From Pleurodeles waltl (taxonomy: Eukaryota; Chordata; Amphibia; Caudata; Salamandridae): DNA of 64,000 nt. The notes beneath the pieces were generated by a model. It did no database searches. It had not been told where the DNA came from and was given only the letters and a program-made list of their open reading frames with translations. Below, piece by piece: positions 21,380 through 32,888 of the stretch. The position numbers and the translations under genes were made by a program. Numbering within the stretch: the first letter of the stretch is position 1; the number at the start of each line of letters is the position of its first letter. The DNA is taken from the NCBI RefSeq assembly GCF_031143425.1, contig NC_090447.1, positions 131,025,106 through 131,089,105 of the forward strand. Reading direction: 5' to 3'.

Positions 21380-22620
21380 CATTCCGACCAGTTACAGATT
21401 AATGCCATTGCTAAATGTGGATTAAAAACTCTTTGCAAAACACCTGTTAAGCTACCTGACAGAATGGATAGGAAGAATAAACGAATTAACATTCTATTAT
21501 GCAGGATTTAGTACCAAAGGCTCCACAATGAACAGCATCACAGCCTTAACTATCCTTTCACTTTCAAAAGGAACATATAACCAATACCAAAAAATGAATT
21601 TGTGTGTTTTATTGACTAGTCAACAGCTTTTGGCTAAATGGATGGGTGCCGACACTGAGTTAAACTAGCCTGGTGGAGGTGAGATCCAGGTCAAGTACAA
21701 CTAATTATAGAATTACACAGTTAACACTGGGTTAGGATTAGGCCTGGGCAAAATTGTAATTATGTTGGAGTAATCAGAGTAATTTCAGTTATTACGCATT
21801 ATTCTTGTGATGCAAAATTACGAAAATTATGCAATTACATTAGTATTTAAGAGTAATATGAAGTATAAATCCTACCGCAAGAGCACAGGAACAACAATCT
21901 AAGAGAGAATGAGTGGCTGCTGGCTACTGCTGTTCAGGTCCAATAGCATTTAGTGCTATTTTCTTAGTCCATAATGCATCCTCAGGCCCATGCAAAACAT
22001 GAGGTTGCGTTTTGCACTAAGAAAATAGTGCTAAATCTTGAATTCCAATCTTTACCTAATTGGACATAATAACAAGTAATTTTGCATAAATTACGAGTAA
22101 TTGTGCTAGAGAGAATTACACCAGTTACGCCCATCCCTAGTAAGAGGGAATTAGTAAAAGCAAAGGTTTGAAACAAGGATGCATTTTGGCAGTATTACTT
22201 TTTTCACTTTACCTAACTGATCTATCTGCAGTGCTACAACAAAGCAATGGAGATAAACCTAAATTAAACAGCGACCTAGTTATCCTTTCTATCTTCCAGA
22301 ACTGTTTAGAATGACAACTGAATCCATGACATACATACAACACAGTGAATAATCTCCATATCAACTACAATAAGACTAAAGTAATGTCCTTTGGATGTAC
22401 TAATCCAAAATGAAATTGGACAGTGTGCTCATCCAAGGTTGAGCCTGTACTCAATCACATATGTCTTGGTTTCTTAGTGAATAGCAACTTAAATTATAAT
22501 CTGCATATCAAACTAGTGCATAGCCAAATGTCAAATGCAAGTAGAGTTTTGAAAAGATTTGCTCCAAAATATGACAAAACAATTGCCTCAACCCTACCAC
22601 AGCTAAAAAAAAATAGTTTA
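21380..22620 (+). pseudogene. LINE reverse transcriptase domain, interrupted and decayed
   Basis: RT copies the element's RNA at the nicked target. Frames left of the MITE show FAKHLLSYLT, a GF-x-x-x-GST segment and SITALTILSLSKG. The frame breaks at the expected AFD box: STAF is recognisable at about 21624 but the following residues are lost. Right of the MITE come GLKQGCILAVLLFSLYL and a KTKVMSFG segment around 22375, which is the region after the YADD box. I could not find the YADD box itself, which should lie near 22280-22310 and reads ILSIFQN there. Non-functional. Confidence 0.55.
21739..22139. mobile_element. hAT-like MITE (401 bp)
   Basis: The ends are TAGGCCTGGGC (21739-21749) and GCCCATCCCTA (22129-22139), imperfect inverted repeats of the TAGGGRTGGGC type common in hAT elements. 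Subterminal regions are crowded with GTAATT/AATTAC words. The centre holds a perfect 20-bp inverted pair, 21949-21968 and 22016-22035. The flanking 8-mers GTTAGGAT and GTAAGAGG match at only 4 of 8 positions, so the target duplication is not convincing. It lies inside the LINE RT domain. Confidence 0.65.
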
Positions 22621-22643
22621 TGTTCTTTCCTATAGTACACTTA

Positions 22644-23236
22644 GGGCCTTATTATGAACCTGGCAGTCTGAAGACCACCAGGGTCGCGGTGGCAGTTGGA
22701 CCGCCGCCAATGTGGCGATCTGACCACCACATTACGACCATGGCATTTGTGCCATGGTCTGACGGCCAGCACCGCCAGTTTTCCTCCATAGGAGGGGCTG
22801 GCATTGCTGATGCTCCTAATATGCCAGGGCGGTGATGAATGCAGCTCCTCCCTGGGGATTACGACCCCCTTCTCCACCAGCAGTTACATGGTAGTAGCAC
22901 CGCCATGTAACTGCTGGTAAAGATGGGGTGCAGGGGGATCCCAGGTAGGGGCCCATGCACTTAGCATGGGCAGTGCAGGGGGCCCCTGACCAGCCCCGTG
23001 GCGATGGGAACATCACAACGGGTGCTGGTGCACACTATGCACTACAGCATTGCCACTGGCTCATAAATGTTATAGGCTGTTTCTCGCTGGGAAGGGTGGG
23101 GAACAATGTTTCTGCCCACTGACTCAGTGGGAATCTCTTAATGGGGCCCGCAGAAAGGCAGCAGCACTGGGGCAACCTGACCGTCGGGACTTCGGCAGAC
23201 GCCCTTTTGCCGTCCACCGAAGTTGTAATGACCCCC
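22644..23236. mobile_element. Harbinger-type MITE (593 bp)
   Basis: Starts GGGCCTTATTATGA and ends TTGTAATGACCCCC, with TTA before and TAA after, the base composition expected for a Harbinger 3-bp target. The interior has GCGG/CCGC-rich sequence and matching inverted arms (GTTACATGG/CCATGTAAC about 22882-22913, GGGGCCC words near 22950-22985) like the MITE at 11853. No ORF. It interrupts the C-terminal part of the old LINE. Confidence 0.75.
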
Positions 23237-24285
23237 TAACCTGGAGCCATATACGGCCAAGAAAATAGAAAGAATGCTTTTTAATTGCATAATGACATTA
23301 TTCAATTTAAGATCATTGACCCCACCATTCCTGTAAGACTTTAGTATGGCCTTACATCTTTGAAAGCAACAACATGTACTATTCAATAAAATTACTATAT
23401 TGATTCTTATTCCGCAGGGACACATACACTAAAATCATTGATAAAAGATGAGCTGGTAAGAGAAGATCAAGATATATGAATCTCTGAACTTCGTATCACT
23501 AAGACCCTGACAGATCTTAATCGTCCTCCTACGATGAGCTGATGGAAATACCCAGACAACAATAGAAGATCTTAGTAAAATAAGATTTAAAAGACAAAGT
23601 ATTTTTAATGGACCTAGAGAAATAGTTAAAATATATATATAACAGACACATATGCAGTACAGAGACAAGCGTATCTGGATTTTAACATAATGCTAAGACA
23701 CTTTGGCCCTCATTATGACATTGGTGGTAAATGCCACTTACTGCCACTTACTGCCACGCTGACAGCTGCCAACTTACCGCTGTGGCGGCAAATATCCGTT
23801 CACCATATTATGATACACACACACCAATCTGACAGAATTCAGCCACTTACACAAATCCGCCAGACCAAACGTCAGTGATAAAGTGGCAGTATCAAAACCC
23901 ACACTGTTACGCCAACAGGACAACGTCCATCACATTATGGCCCACGAATCACCACGTCGGACATTCAACGGCGGTAAACCATTGGCCGTACATACTGCCG
24001 CGCTCACAAATGACATTCATAGACAAAACATTGGACAATTCAAACAACACACACCTGACGCCTAAAGACACACCACACCCACACATCCACACTACTATAA
24101 AACACACACCCACATTACCCACAACCCTTTATGATTACAAATCATTGCCAACAGAGAGACACCAAGACCACTGAGACAACTACATACACACACCACTTAC
24201 ACCTGTACACCACTCACGCACTCCACATCACACACCCCAACACAATACCCAACACACCCTCACCAACACACCTCACATAACACCC

Positions 24286-25512
24286 ATGGCACCACAAAAA
24301 CACCCCTGTTTCACAAAGGAGGAGCTAAAGGTCTTGGTGGAGGAAATTGTCAGGGTAGAGCCACAGCTATTTGGAGTACTGGTGCAGCACATATCAATAG
24401 CCAGGAAGATGGAGCTATGGCGGAGAATCGTGGACAAGGTCAACACCGTTGGACAGCACCCCAGAACAAGGGATGACATCATCAGGAAAAGGTGGAACAA
24501 CCTTGGGGGAAAGACACCAGGTCGCTATCCAGAGGACTGGTGGTGGACCCCCACCTCCTCCCCGTAACGCACAGCATGGGAGGAGCAAGTCTTGGCAATA
24601 CTGCATCCTGAGGGCCTGGCTGGAGTTGGAGGAGGACTGGACTCTGGTAAGTCAACTCTCTACTACTATCACCTCCCATACCTCCATGCCATCACATACC
24701 CTCACCCTCACTCCCATCACTCTACTACATCCCACACACTCCACCATCACATCTCACTTATCCCAATGCCAAGCCCTGCATGCTGTACCAATGTATGGAC
24801 ACCCCTCACAGCCCTGCACGGACACTCATCACTAAAGCATGCACAGCATAGAGAACTAACAATCCCACCATACACTAACATACAAAAGTGAAATCTGCCA
24901 GGGCAAATCCAACCATAGAGGGGAAGCCAGGGATGTACAATATGTCATACACATAAACCATAACACATCATTTACATCCCCACAGGTACCCCAGCCAATG
25001 TCACCGGAAAGGAGGTGCCAGCACTACCCAGTCCCCCAACAGAAGAGACCCAGAGTGATGACAGTAACTCTGGTCTTCAGGATCTGGACGATCTACCTGG
25101 CCCATCAGGGACCACTGGACAGGCGGTTTTCCGACCCCAGTCACACACCACCACAGAGCCTCCCCCATCAGCAAACAACACCACAGCACACACCCAGCTA
25201 ACCCACACCTCTGTCCCCAGGGCATCTCAATTAGCAGTGTGTCCACCTCTACAGGGACCCCAGGCCACATATCACACACAAGATAATCAGGGACCTGGGG
25301 TCAGTGGCAGTGGGCACACGGTTCAGGGGACAGAGGCACAGGTCAACAGGGAAACTGGGAGGTATGCTGTGCACGAGGGGGACGACAGGCCCAGGGAACT
25401 GACTCTCCAGGAGGCACTCTCCGAGATCCTGGGAGCCTACCAACATTCCCAGGACACAATGTCCAGATCCTGGACAACGTGCACGAGAACAGGCGGCTGC
25501 AGGAGGGATAAT
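24286..25512 (+). pseudogene. Harbinger Myb-like (SANT-type) DNA-binding protein, two exons
   Basis: Starts MAPQKHPCFTKEELKVLVEE; a Myb/SANT-like three-helix domain occupies about residues 8-75, with conserved MELWRRIVDKVN and RTRDDIIRKRWNNL, then a GGGPPPPP linker. In PIF/Harbinger elements this protein binds the element ends and recruits the transposase. Exon 1 ends at 24646 before GTAAGT and exon 2 begins at 24986 after CCACAG. Exon 2 is acidic and Ser/Pro/Thr-rich (SPPTEETQSDDSNSGLQ) and ends near the TAA at about 25510. At least two 1-nt shifts in the second half of exon 1 (about 24500-24590) and one near 25465 break it. Its end overlaps the minus-strand transposase end. Confidence 0.8.
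24647..24985 (+). other. Intron of the Harbinger Myb-like gene
   Basis: 339 bases with donor G|GTAAGT and acceptor CCACAG|G. The Pro/Thr/His-rich frames through it are artefacts of CA-rich sequence. The homologous donor at 236-240 in the first element has lost its GT, which supports this as the true splice site. Confidence 0.7.
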
Positions 25513-25937
25513 GCCAGGGGATTGTCATTGGAAGTATTGACAGTAACTGATGTTCTATTATCCTCACCCTCATCCTCAGCCTCCTCATCCTCACTGTCCT
25601 CAGGGTCCACTGCTGCCACAGTGGCATCTCCAGTCTCCTCCTCCTGCAGAAAAGGTACATGCCATCTGAGGGCTAGGTTGTGCAACATACTACTATCTGG
25701 CAGACCTTCCTGGGTGAGTAGCACAGAGATCCACCTGTCAGATGGAGGCACCTGAACCTGGCCTTCAGGAGGCCGAAGGTCCTCTCGATGATCCTTCTGG
25801 TTCGCCCATGTGCCTCATTATAATGTTCCTCAGCCCCTGTCCTGGCATTCCTCACAGGGGTCAGCAGCCACAATAGGTTTGGGCAGCCAGAGTCACCTGA
25901 TGATTTGGGGATGACACCTGAAGGCATACACTAACAT
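25437..25937 (-). pseudogene. Harbinger DDE transposase (HARBI1-like), C-terminal part
   Basis: Cuts and joins the element ends. This is the downstream half of the gene, left of the L1. The minus strand shows SSGDSGCPNLLWLLTPV, then NEAHGRTRRIIERTFGLLKARFRCL, the C-terminal signature of the Harbinger nuclease, with the Glu of IERTFG as the likely third acidic residue. A 1-nt shift near 25690 moves the frame to LHNLALRWHVPFLQEEE and an acidic tail. The gene continues at 32889 on the other side of the L1. MPSGVIP at 25927 is only the resumption point and not a start. Confidence 0.88.
25921..25937 (+). repeat. L1 target-site duplication, 5' copy
   Basis: AAGGCATACACTAACAT, identical to 32872-32888. 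Confidence 0.95.
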
Positions 25938-27031
25938 GGGGGGCGTGGCAGCGCGAATGAAGATGGTGCACGCTTAATTCTGGCGCTCCGGAGGGGCCTG
26001 TAATTTATCCACAGATGCTGAGCCTAGCCCCGGGGCATCCCGCAATCACAGCGCGGGGGAGCCTGAGAAGGCATAGGGGAACCGCGGAGCCCGCTCCGGA
26101 CGCTGACGGGCGGATCCCGAGGGAGTCGGAGACTCCGCAGCCGGCTGCCTGGCCCGCCCCGAGAAGCCGGGGACTTACGTGCAGGCGCGCGACCTGCAGA
26201 GAACAGGCCTTCTACGCCGGAGAAGCTGGAGGTGGCATCGGCTGGACGGAGACGGTGGCGGAGGACTGGGGAGCAAATACTGCGCACTGCTCGAGCCTGA
26301 GGTGAGCTGGGGGCGCGCCGATACCGGGGGCCCCCGGACCCAGCCTGGATTCAGCGCTGGTAATGAGTGGAGCCGGCGGACCCTGATTAAAGGGGAGGCC
26401 GGTGTCCACAATACAGACTGGAGCAGGGGGAGTGCGGAGGTGGGCACCTGGACATTCTGGAGGCAGCATTGAAGGACTGGGTGAAGCGGCGGACACCCAG
26501 ACTCTGAACCCCTGCGCACTGCCCCCTAGCTTGGAAAAAAGGGTGGAGAGGACCCTTAAACAGCAGGCAAGCGGTGGGGCCAGACATCTGTCACAAGGAG
26601 GAATATCAGGAGAGCCCCCCCCCCCCCCAAAAAAAAGCAGTCAGGACCGCTGAATAAAGCTCAAAGAGGGGGAAGGAGGCGGGGCCCATTGGTGCCCCCA
26701 AAGAACAGCGACCCGAGTGGGGCCCCCAAGCAAAGGCAAGAGGAGAAGAATCCACCTGCGCTGAGTGAGGGAGAACGCAGGAAAACTGGATCTCTGTTGA
26801 GCCCTGGTGGGTGGGAACGGCCAGCCGGTGGGGAGGATCCGGGACACCCTGAGAGCACGGGGGACCTCCTGAGCGTAAGGGACGGAGCGGGCGACCTCTC
26901 AGCAGTCCGTGAAGGCGCAGACCGGGGGACACAGCCCAATCCGGGTTGGACCAGGAGGGGAGGACCCGAACGGAGGAGTGACCGCAGTAATAGTCGCCCT
27001 GGTCCACGCAGCGCACCCCCCTGAACGCTTG
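25938..27031 (+). promoter_or_regulatory. L1 5'UTR / presumed internal promoter
   Basis: About 1.1 kb, GC- and CpG-rich, starting GGGGGGCGTGGCAGCGCG straight after the target duplication. L1 5'UTRs hold the internal polymerase II promoter, and the G-rich CpG start fits that. Large minus-strand frames here (for example 26606-27173) are composition artefacts. A run of C then A at about 26617-26636 is a slippage-prone tract. Confidence 0.6.
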
Positions 27032-28129
27032 ATGTCCCCCAAGAACCGCCACAAAAGTAAAGCCATGGACAGTATAACACCAGCTGAACGCAGGGGAGGG
27101 GAGCCACAGGACCCTCCACAACCCAAGGTACAGGACACCTTAGATAAGATCTCGGGCGCAATAGAAGATACAAAGAGTACGCTACAACGCGACATCAATC
27201 AGGTCGCAGTTGAAGTCGGCCTACTGAGGGCGGACCACCACAGACTGGTGGACAGAGTAAAGGAAACAGAGAACACGTTGGCCGAAATTGCACTGCAACA
27301 AAAAGACCTAAGAGCTGAGGTGACGTATCTAGCGGACAGGGTTGCACGCCTGGAGCAAAGAGCAGAGGATGCGGAGGGAGAAGCCGTATTAACAATGTGC
27401 GAGTGGTGGGACTTCCAGAGGGGGCTGAGGGTGCAAATATGATGAGAGGAGTGGTTGCGCACAGTCGTGGCGCCGGGCTGCCTGACCCCCTTCTACACTC
27501 TAGAATGAGCGCACCGGGTACCCTCGAGACCTCTTGCCCCGGGCCGGCCTCCTCGTGTGGTAATAGCCAGGCTTTTACACTACAGAGACAGAGACATTCT
27601 CCTACAAAGAGCCAGAGAGGCGGGCCCCTTTAAAGTGGCGAATGGGGAGGTGACACTGTTCCCGGACTTCACATTGGACGTCCAGACCAAGCGAGCCTCA
27701 TTCCTGGCAGTTAAGAGGGCCTTAAGGGATGAGGGAATCCAATACTCGCTTCTCTTCCCGGCCAAACTGAAAGTGGCAATGGACGGTAAGACTACATTCT
27801 TCCAGACCCCTGAAGAAGCGTGGGAATGGGTGGAGGCCTGTGAGACCCAGGTGGGACGACACGTGAGTGGGGGTCCGAGTGGGGGTGGAGCCCGTCGGGG
27901 CTTGGGAAGACGGCGAAACGGGAACCGTCCCCGCTTGGCGCCAACCCAGTCGCAGAAGGAGATGGGGAAAAAGGCAGCTCTAGAGGCAGCTGCCTCCATG
28001 AGCAGAGAGGAGTCACCCCTGGAGGGCTCGGGTGGAGAGTCAGACGACACGGCGGTGTCTCCCGCGGAGGGATCGGGCTGCTCAGTGAAGGCCCCGAGGG
28101 TGACCCTGCAGACGGCGGACGAACTTTGA
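27032..28129 (+). pseudogene. L1 ORF1 (RNA-binding chaperone), frameshifted
   Basis: ORF1 protein coats the L1 RNA as a trimer. An ATG at 27032 starts MSPKNRHKSKAMDS; a basic, Pro-rich N-terminus is followed by a coiled coil (VQDTLDKISGAIEDTKSTLQ through VARLEQRAEDAEG). The RRM-like part begins in another frame with NNVRVVGLPEGAEG (about 27388-27430). After more disruption near 27480-27560 the original frame returns with VIARLLHYRDRDILLQRARE and the C-terminal domain VKRALRDEGIQYSLLFPAKL, then a Gly/Arg/Ser-rich tail to the TGA at 28129. Intact length would be near 365 residues, normal for L1. Confidence 0.88.
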
Positions 28130-28457
28130 TACCGGAGTACACAACGGGACCCCGAGGCGGGGGAGGAACGCGATTATGATGCCCCTCCGGGCATGGCCCC
28201 CCCAACCAGAATCTCGTCCATTCCGACAGACTGGCGAGAACTAGAGTTAAATGTTTGAATGAGTTGCACGGTTGCACAATCTATTGGGCAGCCCTCCGTT
28301 TGAAAGGCGCCCTGGGAAAGGGGAGTTGGGTTACATATTTGTTTGGTTTGATGGCGCATTGTGGGATGTGGCTTGTCTGGGTTAGACATCTAGTCATCCA
28401 GGGGATACCGACCTCTGGGGCGGGCCGGGAAGGCTATGGTGCGACTGTCTCTCCGAC

Positions 28458-31400
28458 ATGGCAGAGTATAACCTACTAACATGGAATGTGCGGGGGATGG
28501 GAACGCCAAACAAAAGACATAAAATACTGTCCTACCGAAAGAGAAGGGGTATTCAAGTGGCGCTGCTACTAGAGACCCATTTGGCAAAAGGGGAAGTGGA
28601 AAAGCTAAGGCGCAGATGGAGAGGACAGGTATTCGCCACGGAATACTCGGCATTTGCCAGAGGGGTGCTGATCTGGGTACGTGCCGGGGTCCCCCTTGAA
28701 GTAGAATCCACCAACATTGATCACGAAGGCAGGTTTGTGGTTTTAGAAGGAAGATTACATGGAATACCGATTGTCCTGAGTTGCATATACTCCCCTAATC
28801 AGGACCAGGTCCCTTTCATGACACGGTTATCAGGCCAACTCACGCGTGAGCGGGTGGGAGGTCTCTTGATTGGTGGGGATTTCAATAGTGTACTGGATAT
28901 AGACCTGGATCGTTCTACCCCACCACTACCTGGAGCAATGACATGTAAAGTATCCCAAAAACTAAGGGAATGGCTAGACACATGGGGACTATTAGACATA
29001 TGGCGTGAACAGCACCCTGTTGAAAAAGATTATTCATACTATTCAGGACTCCACCGAGTACACACCAGAATAGACAGAGTGGTCTGCACAGCAACGCTAA
29101 TGCAAGGAATGGTCCTCTTTGAATATTTGGGACGTACGCTGTCTGATCACAACCCCCTACTACTGACCTGGAGAACGAAGGAGGATAGGCCCCCCATCCC
29201 GATGTGGAGACTGGCTCCTGGAACCCTAGAAGACCAGACATATAGGGACGAACTCCGCCTTTACCTGGCTGACCATATTAAAATTAATAAGGGATCCAAT
29301 GATTCTAGATCCATAGAGTGGGAGACTCTTAAAGTAACAACCAGGGGGTACTGTATGGGACAGACAACTGGGGTAAGACGTACACTTGAACGGGAATTGA
29401 CCAGACTAGAGAAGGAAATGCATGAAGGGGAGCGGAGACAGGGAATAGACGAACAGGAGAAGGAGAGGTATGCCCAGGCAAGGAGAGCCCACTCCCACGC
29501 TGAAGAACAACTCCGGTGCCACAATATGCAAAAATACCTGGCCTCACCACATTCAGAGGAGGGTAGATCAGGCAGAATGTTGGAGTGGCTGGCAAGGCCG
29601 GGAGGGGAAGGTGAGCCTATCACAAGGGTGATAGCCATGGACGGAGAGAGAAGACATAGCCCTGGCGCTATAAATGACGCCTTCAAAGAATACTACACTC
29701 ACTTATATAGGAAACCCAGTGAACTGATTGTTCCCGCCCTTGATATATTTTTACAACGACTCCCCTTGCCAACGCTAACGAATGAGGAGCGGGAGGGGCT
29801 GGGAGCCTCAGTGACAGTGGAGGAGGTGCGTGATGCTATATCGCAAATAGCACCCGGGAAGACCCCAGGGACGGACGGCCTGCCCATGGACTTTTACAAG
29901 AAGTACGGTACCTTATTGGCCCCCCGACTGGTGGAAATGTACTCAGGCGTTGAGCCGAGGCGAGCTACCGGCCACGTTGAGGGAAGCATTGGTGGTCCCT
30001 CTACCCAAATCCAAATCTAAAGAGGCGTCGGTTGCTGACTTTCGCCCCTTGTCAATGCTGAACAACAATTTTAAAATACTCAGCAAAGTCATGGCCAACC
30101 GGTTGCTCGGCCATTTACCCACGCTGATACATGAGGACCAGAATGGGTTTGTCCCGAACCGAAGCACATACCTTAATCTAAGGCACCTCTTCGCTATCTT
30201 ACATTTGCCCAGGGAAGTGAAACCTGCAGCGGGTGTGTTACTTGCCGTAGGTTTCGAAAAAGCTTTCGACTCGGTCAGGTGGGATTATTTGAGGGCAGTG
30301 ATGAGGCGAATGGGGTTGGGGGAGGGCTGGGTAAAATGGGTGGACTTGCTATATGCGTCCCCCCTGGCTAGGGTAAGGACAGGCAGGACGGTATCCGACA
30401 CCTACCCAATACACAGGGGCACCAGACAGGGATGCCCACTGTCGCCTCTACTATTCGCCCTGGCCATCGAGCCGCTGGCGGCCCAGTTGCGAGGAGACGG
30501 CACGGGTAAAGGGATACAATGGGGACAGTTAGAGCATATAGTTTCCCTTTCTGCAGATGATATACTTATCTACCTTAAGGACGGAGAGACAGGACTCCCT
30601 TGGGCTCTGGGTGCTTTGGAGCACTTCGGGACCCTGTCCGGGCTGTGCCTCAATAGAGGCAAAACATATGTCTTCCCCATATTGACGAACTGCGACCGCC
30701 CCATTTCGTGCCCGAAGGATGTAGGTTGGGCACCGAGGACCTTTAAGTACCTGGGCATACAAGTGTTTCATGAGATGGGGGACCTCTGTGACGGCAATCT
30801 TGGAAGGGCGCTTCGATCCCTGAGCGCCTCTGTGAGGTTCTGGCGTTCCTTGAGGCTAACCATAATGGCCAGAGTTTCATTGTCTAAAATGATAATACTG
30901 CCCCGTCTACTCTATTACTTTGCAAACTTGCCACTGCTGGTCCCAACGGCGTGGTTCCGCAAACTCAATACACCGATCAGGGAACTTATATGGGACGATG
31001 GTCGCAGGCGAACGGCACTCTCGACTCTCTGTAGGCCAACGAACTTGGGGGGTCTGGGAGTCCCAGACTTTGAATTCTATTACTTAGCATCCCAATTACA
31101 ATGGGTTGCAGGATGGCTGGGTGGAAGGGGACAACTGGACAGATGCTCCGCACATGGAGACGTTGGAATAGAGAGGATTACTGCGCATATGATAAGCATG
31201 AAAAGGACCAAACAAACAGACAGTGTGATGACGAGAGTAGCAGCAGCATGCTGGAAGAGAAGTACGAGAAGATTAGGGGTAGGACAGCCATACTCCCCGG
31301 CGCTACCGCTTTCGGTGCTGAGGGAAGACACAGATGAGAGGAGCCTGGTGGGCTTGGGGCTGGGACCCTGGAAGAAGGCAGGCGTGGTGACAGTTGGGGA

Positions 31401-32265
31401 GCTGTTCAGAGAGGGGGTGCTGAGGTCCTTCTCGGAACTAACAGAGGTGGGAGTCCCAAGGGGACAGTTTCTCCAATATCGGAAACTAATACTCACACTT
31501 GTAGAACACTGGGGGACGATTAATGTAGAACCCCCCACACATAGAGTGTTACATCTACTATTGGTGCCTGGAGGGGATTCCCACTTAATTGCTAAAATTT
31601 ATAGGGCCCAAAATGAGGAAGCACTGGATGCACTGCAGCCCCAGAGAGAGAGATGGGAAAGGACGGTGAGCAGGGAATTAACGGACATAGAATGGGGCAG
31701 GGCACTAGCATATCCCCGGACGGTCTCTCGAAACACCCGGCTGAGGTACATACAGTACAATTATATTCATAGAACATACCTCACCCCACACCGACTGACA
31801 CTAATTTACGGTGGAGCCCCAAAGACATGCCCTAGATGCGAGGACGTAAGCGCAGACTTTGACCACATGGTGTGGAAATGCCCAGAACTTCAGCAAGGCT
31901 GGGTTGCGGCGCTAGCGGACCTAGCACGAGTATTGGAGGTAGAGCTGACCCTGTCCCCAGCTATATGCTTACTGGGTCTGAAATTGGGTATCCCACTCGG
32001 AAGGGTGAAGGGGCACTTTCTAGACCTAGCACTGGCTCTTTATAGGAGACGGATCACATTGGGCTGGAAGTCCCCCAGGCGCCCCACAACGGGTGAGTGG
32101 AGGCGCGATGTGACGAAATGGGCTAGAGCTGAACTACAAGTGCTGAGGAGCGAGGAGGCGAGGGGCCTGCGCCAAACCCCTATGGCCCCGGCGTGGGAAG
32201 AAATACTATTGGGATGGGACAATTTGACAAGGGAAGGGGGGGGGATAGGGGAAGGGCCAGAATGA
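28458..32265 (+). pseudogene. L1 ORF2 (endonuclease-reverse transcriptase), one frameshift and active-site changes
   Basis: Starts MAEYNLLTWNVRGMG. The apurinic-type endonuclease occupies about residues 1-240 and keeps its boxes: WNVRG, ETHL, YSPN, GGDFN and SDHNP. A charged linker follows. The RT region starts with GKTPGTDGLPMDFYKKYG. A 1-base shift near 29940-29950 moves the frame; the rest runs 29950-32265. RT boxes: NGFVPNRST, then VGFEKAFD (the first catalytic Asp is Gly, codon 30250-30252), RGTRQGCPLSPLLFALAIEP, and SADD (codon 30550-30552 Ser in place of Tyr/Phe). The C-terminal knuckle CPRC...HMVWKC is at 31826-31883. Total about 1270 residues, the usual L1 length. Inactive as it stands. 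Confidence 0.95.
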
Positions 32266-32871
32266 CCAGTGGTATGGGGCACGAGGCAACAGGACGGGTT
32301 GGAGGTAACACTAGTGGTGGAAGGGCCAGGGAGGGAGGCCGGGGACCACACGGGATGAAAAAGCGAAGGAGATAGGAGGACATAACTCCAAGCAATAGGG
32401 TGTAGACAGACTCGTCCCAAGGCACAGTTATCCAAGACTGAGTGGGTAGAGACGAGGAATTTGGGGAGGCACCGGCCCGACCTCTATGGAAAAAGAAAAG
32501 AACTTATCCCAGCAATGGAGGTCACCGTCTCACAATAGCACCATCACGTTAAAATAATAGGGTTTATTAGTTAAAACTGTTATGTAGACATAAGGGTAAA
32601 CTGGGTTTCCGGCACACACACGGAAAGAGTGAACATCTATGAATCATAAGCGAGCCAGGCATACTGGAGCTTTAACGCTGCAAGTTACTCTTAGAAAAAA
32701 AGAAAAAAAAAGGAAAAGCAGTGCGATGGGAGCTCTAGAGGGGGCTGGAATCCGCTGTACCATTGAAGATTACTAATGTGAATTTAACGGAAACCGGTTG
32801 ATGTCACTAAATGTGTTGCATATGTAAAACAGTGAAAAGTTAATAAAAATATATTTAAAAAAAAAAAAAAA
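32266..32871 (+). terminator. L1 3'UTR, polyadenylation signal and poly(A) tail
   Basis: About 600 bases after the ORF2 stop, purine-rich at first (32225-32375), without a supported ORF. AATAAA at 32842-32847 is followed after about ten bases by an A-run that touches the 3' copy of the target duplication. Confidence 0.85.
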
Positions 32872-32888
32872 AAGGCATACACTAACAT
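32872..32888 (+). repeat. L1 target-site duplication, 3' copy
   Basis: AAGGCATACACTAACAT, identical to 25921-25937. The first two A bases merge with the poly(A) tail. Confidence 0.95.

Larger units (their letters stand above)
17800..23690 (+). mobile_element. Old, fragmented non-LTR retrotransposon (LINE), plus strand
   Basis: Two landmarks identify it. A GDFK box (20218-20229) preceded by IVLMT matches the GDFN box of apurinic-type LINE endonucleases. Further right is a reverse transcriptase: FAKHLLSYLTEWI and AGFSTKG around 21430-21520, then GLKQGCILA (22165-22191), the usual G-x-x-Q-G-C-x-L-x-P box. Sequence resembling the ORF2 C-terminus continues at 23240-23500. The outer limits are estimates. 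It is interrupted by a solo LTR (18433-19300), a hAT-like MITE (21739-22139) and a Harbinger MITE (22644-23236). Stops are numerous. CR1/Jockey-like is the likeliest group, but I cannot assign a clade. Confidence 0.55.
25938..32871 (+). mobile_element. Near full-length L1-like LINE (6.9 kb)
   Basis: The order is a GC-rich 5'UTR (25938-27031), ORF1 (27032-28129), a short spacer, ORF2 (28458-32265), a 3'UTR, AATAAA (32842-32847) and poly(A) (about 32857-32871). A perfect 17-bp target duplication brackets it, so both ends are certain and the 5' end is not truncated. It is inserted in the Harbinger transposase gene, in the opposite orientation to that gene. Coding damage: at least two shifts in ORF1, one in ORF2, and two changes in the RT active-site boxes. 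The composition is more GC-rich than its surroundings. L1/Tx1 superfamily by domain order (endonuclease, RT, C-terminal knuckle). Confidence 0.96.

Noticed and set aside
21731..22147. 8-bp target duplication for the hAT-like MITE
   Set aside because: Flanks GTTAGGAT and GTAAGAGG match at only four positions.
25015..25755. Full 246-residue plus-strand frame as one protein
   Set aside because: Only the part up to about 25460 agrees with exon 2 of the Myb-like gene; the rest is antisense to the transposase end.
26606..27198. Several overlapping minus-strand frames of 99-171 residues
   Set aside because: They oppose the L1 5'UTR and ORF1 start; Pro/Arg/Ser-rich shadows of GC-rich sequence.
27580..28277. 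Minus-strand frames of 156 and 161 residues
   Set aside because: Antisense to L1 ORF1, which has clear family motifs.
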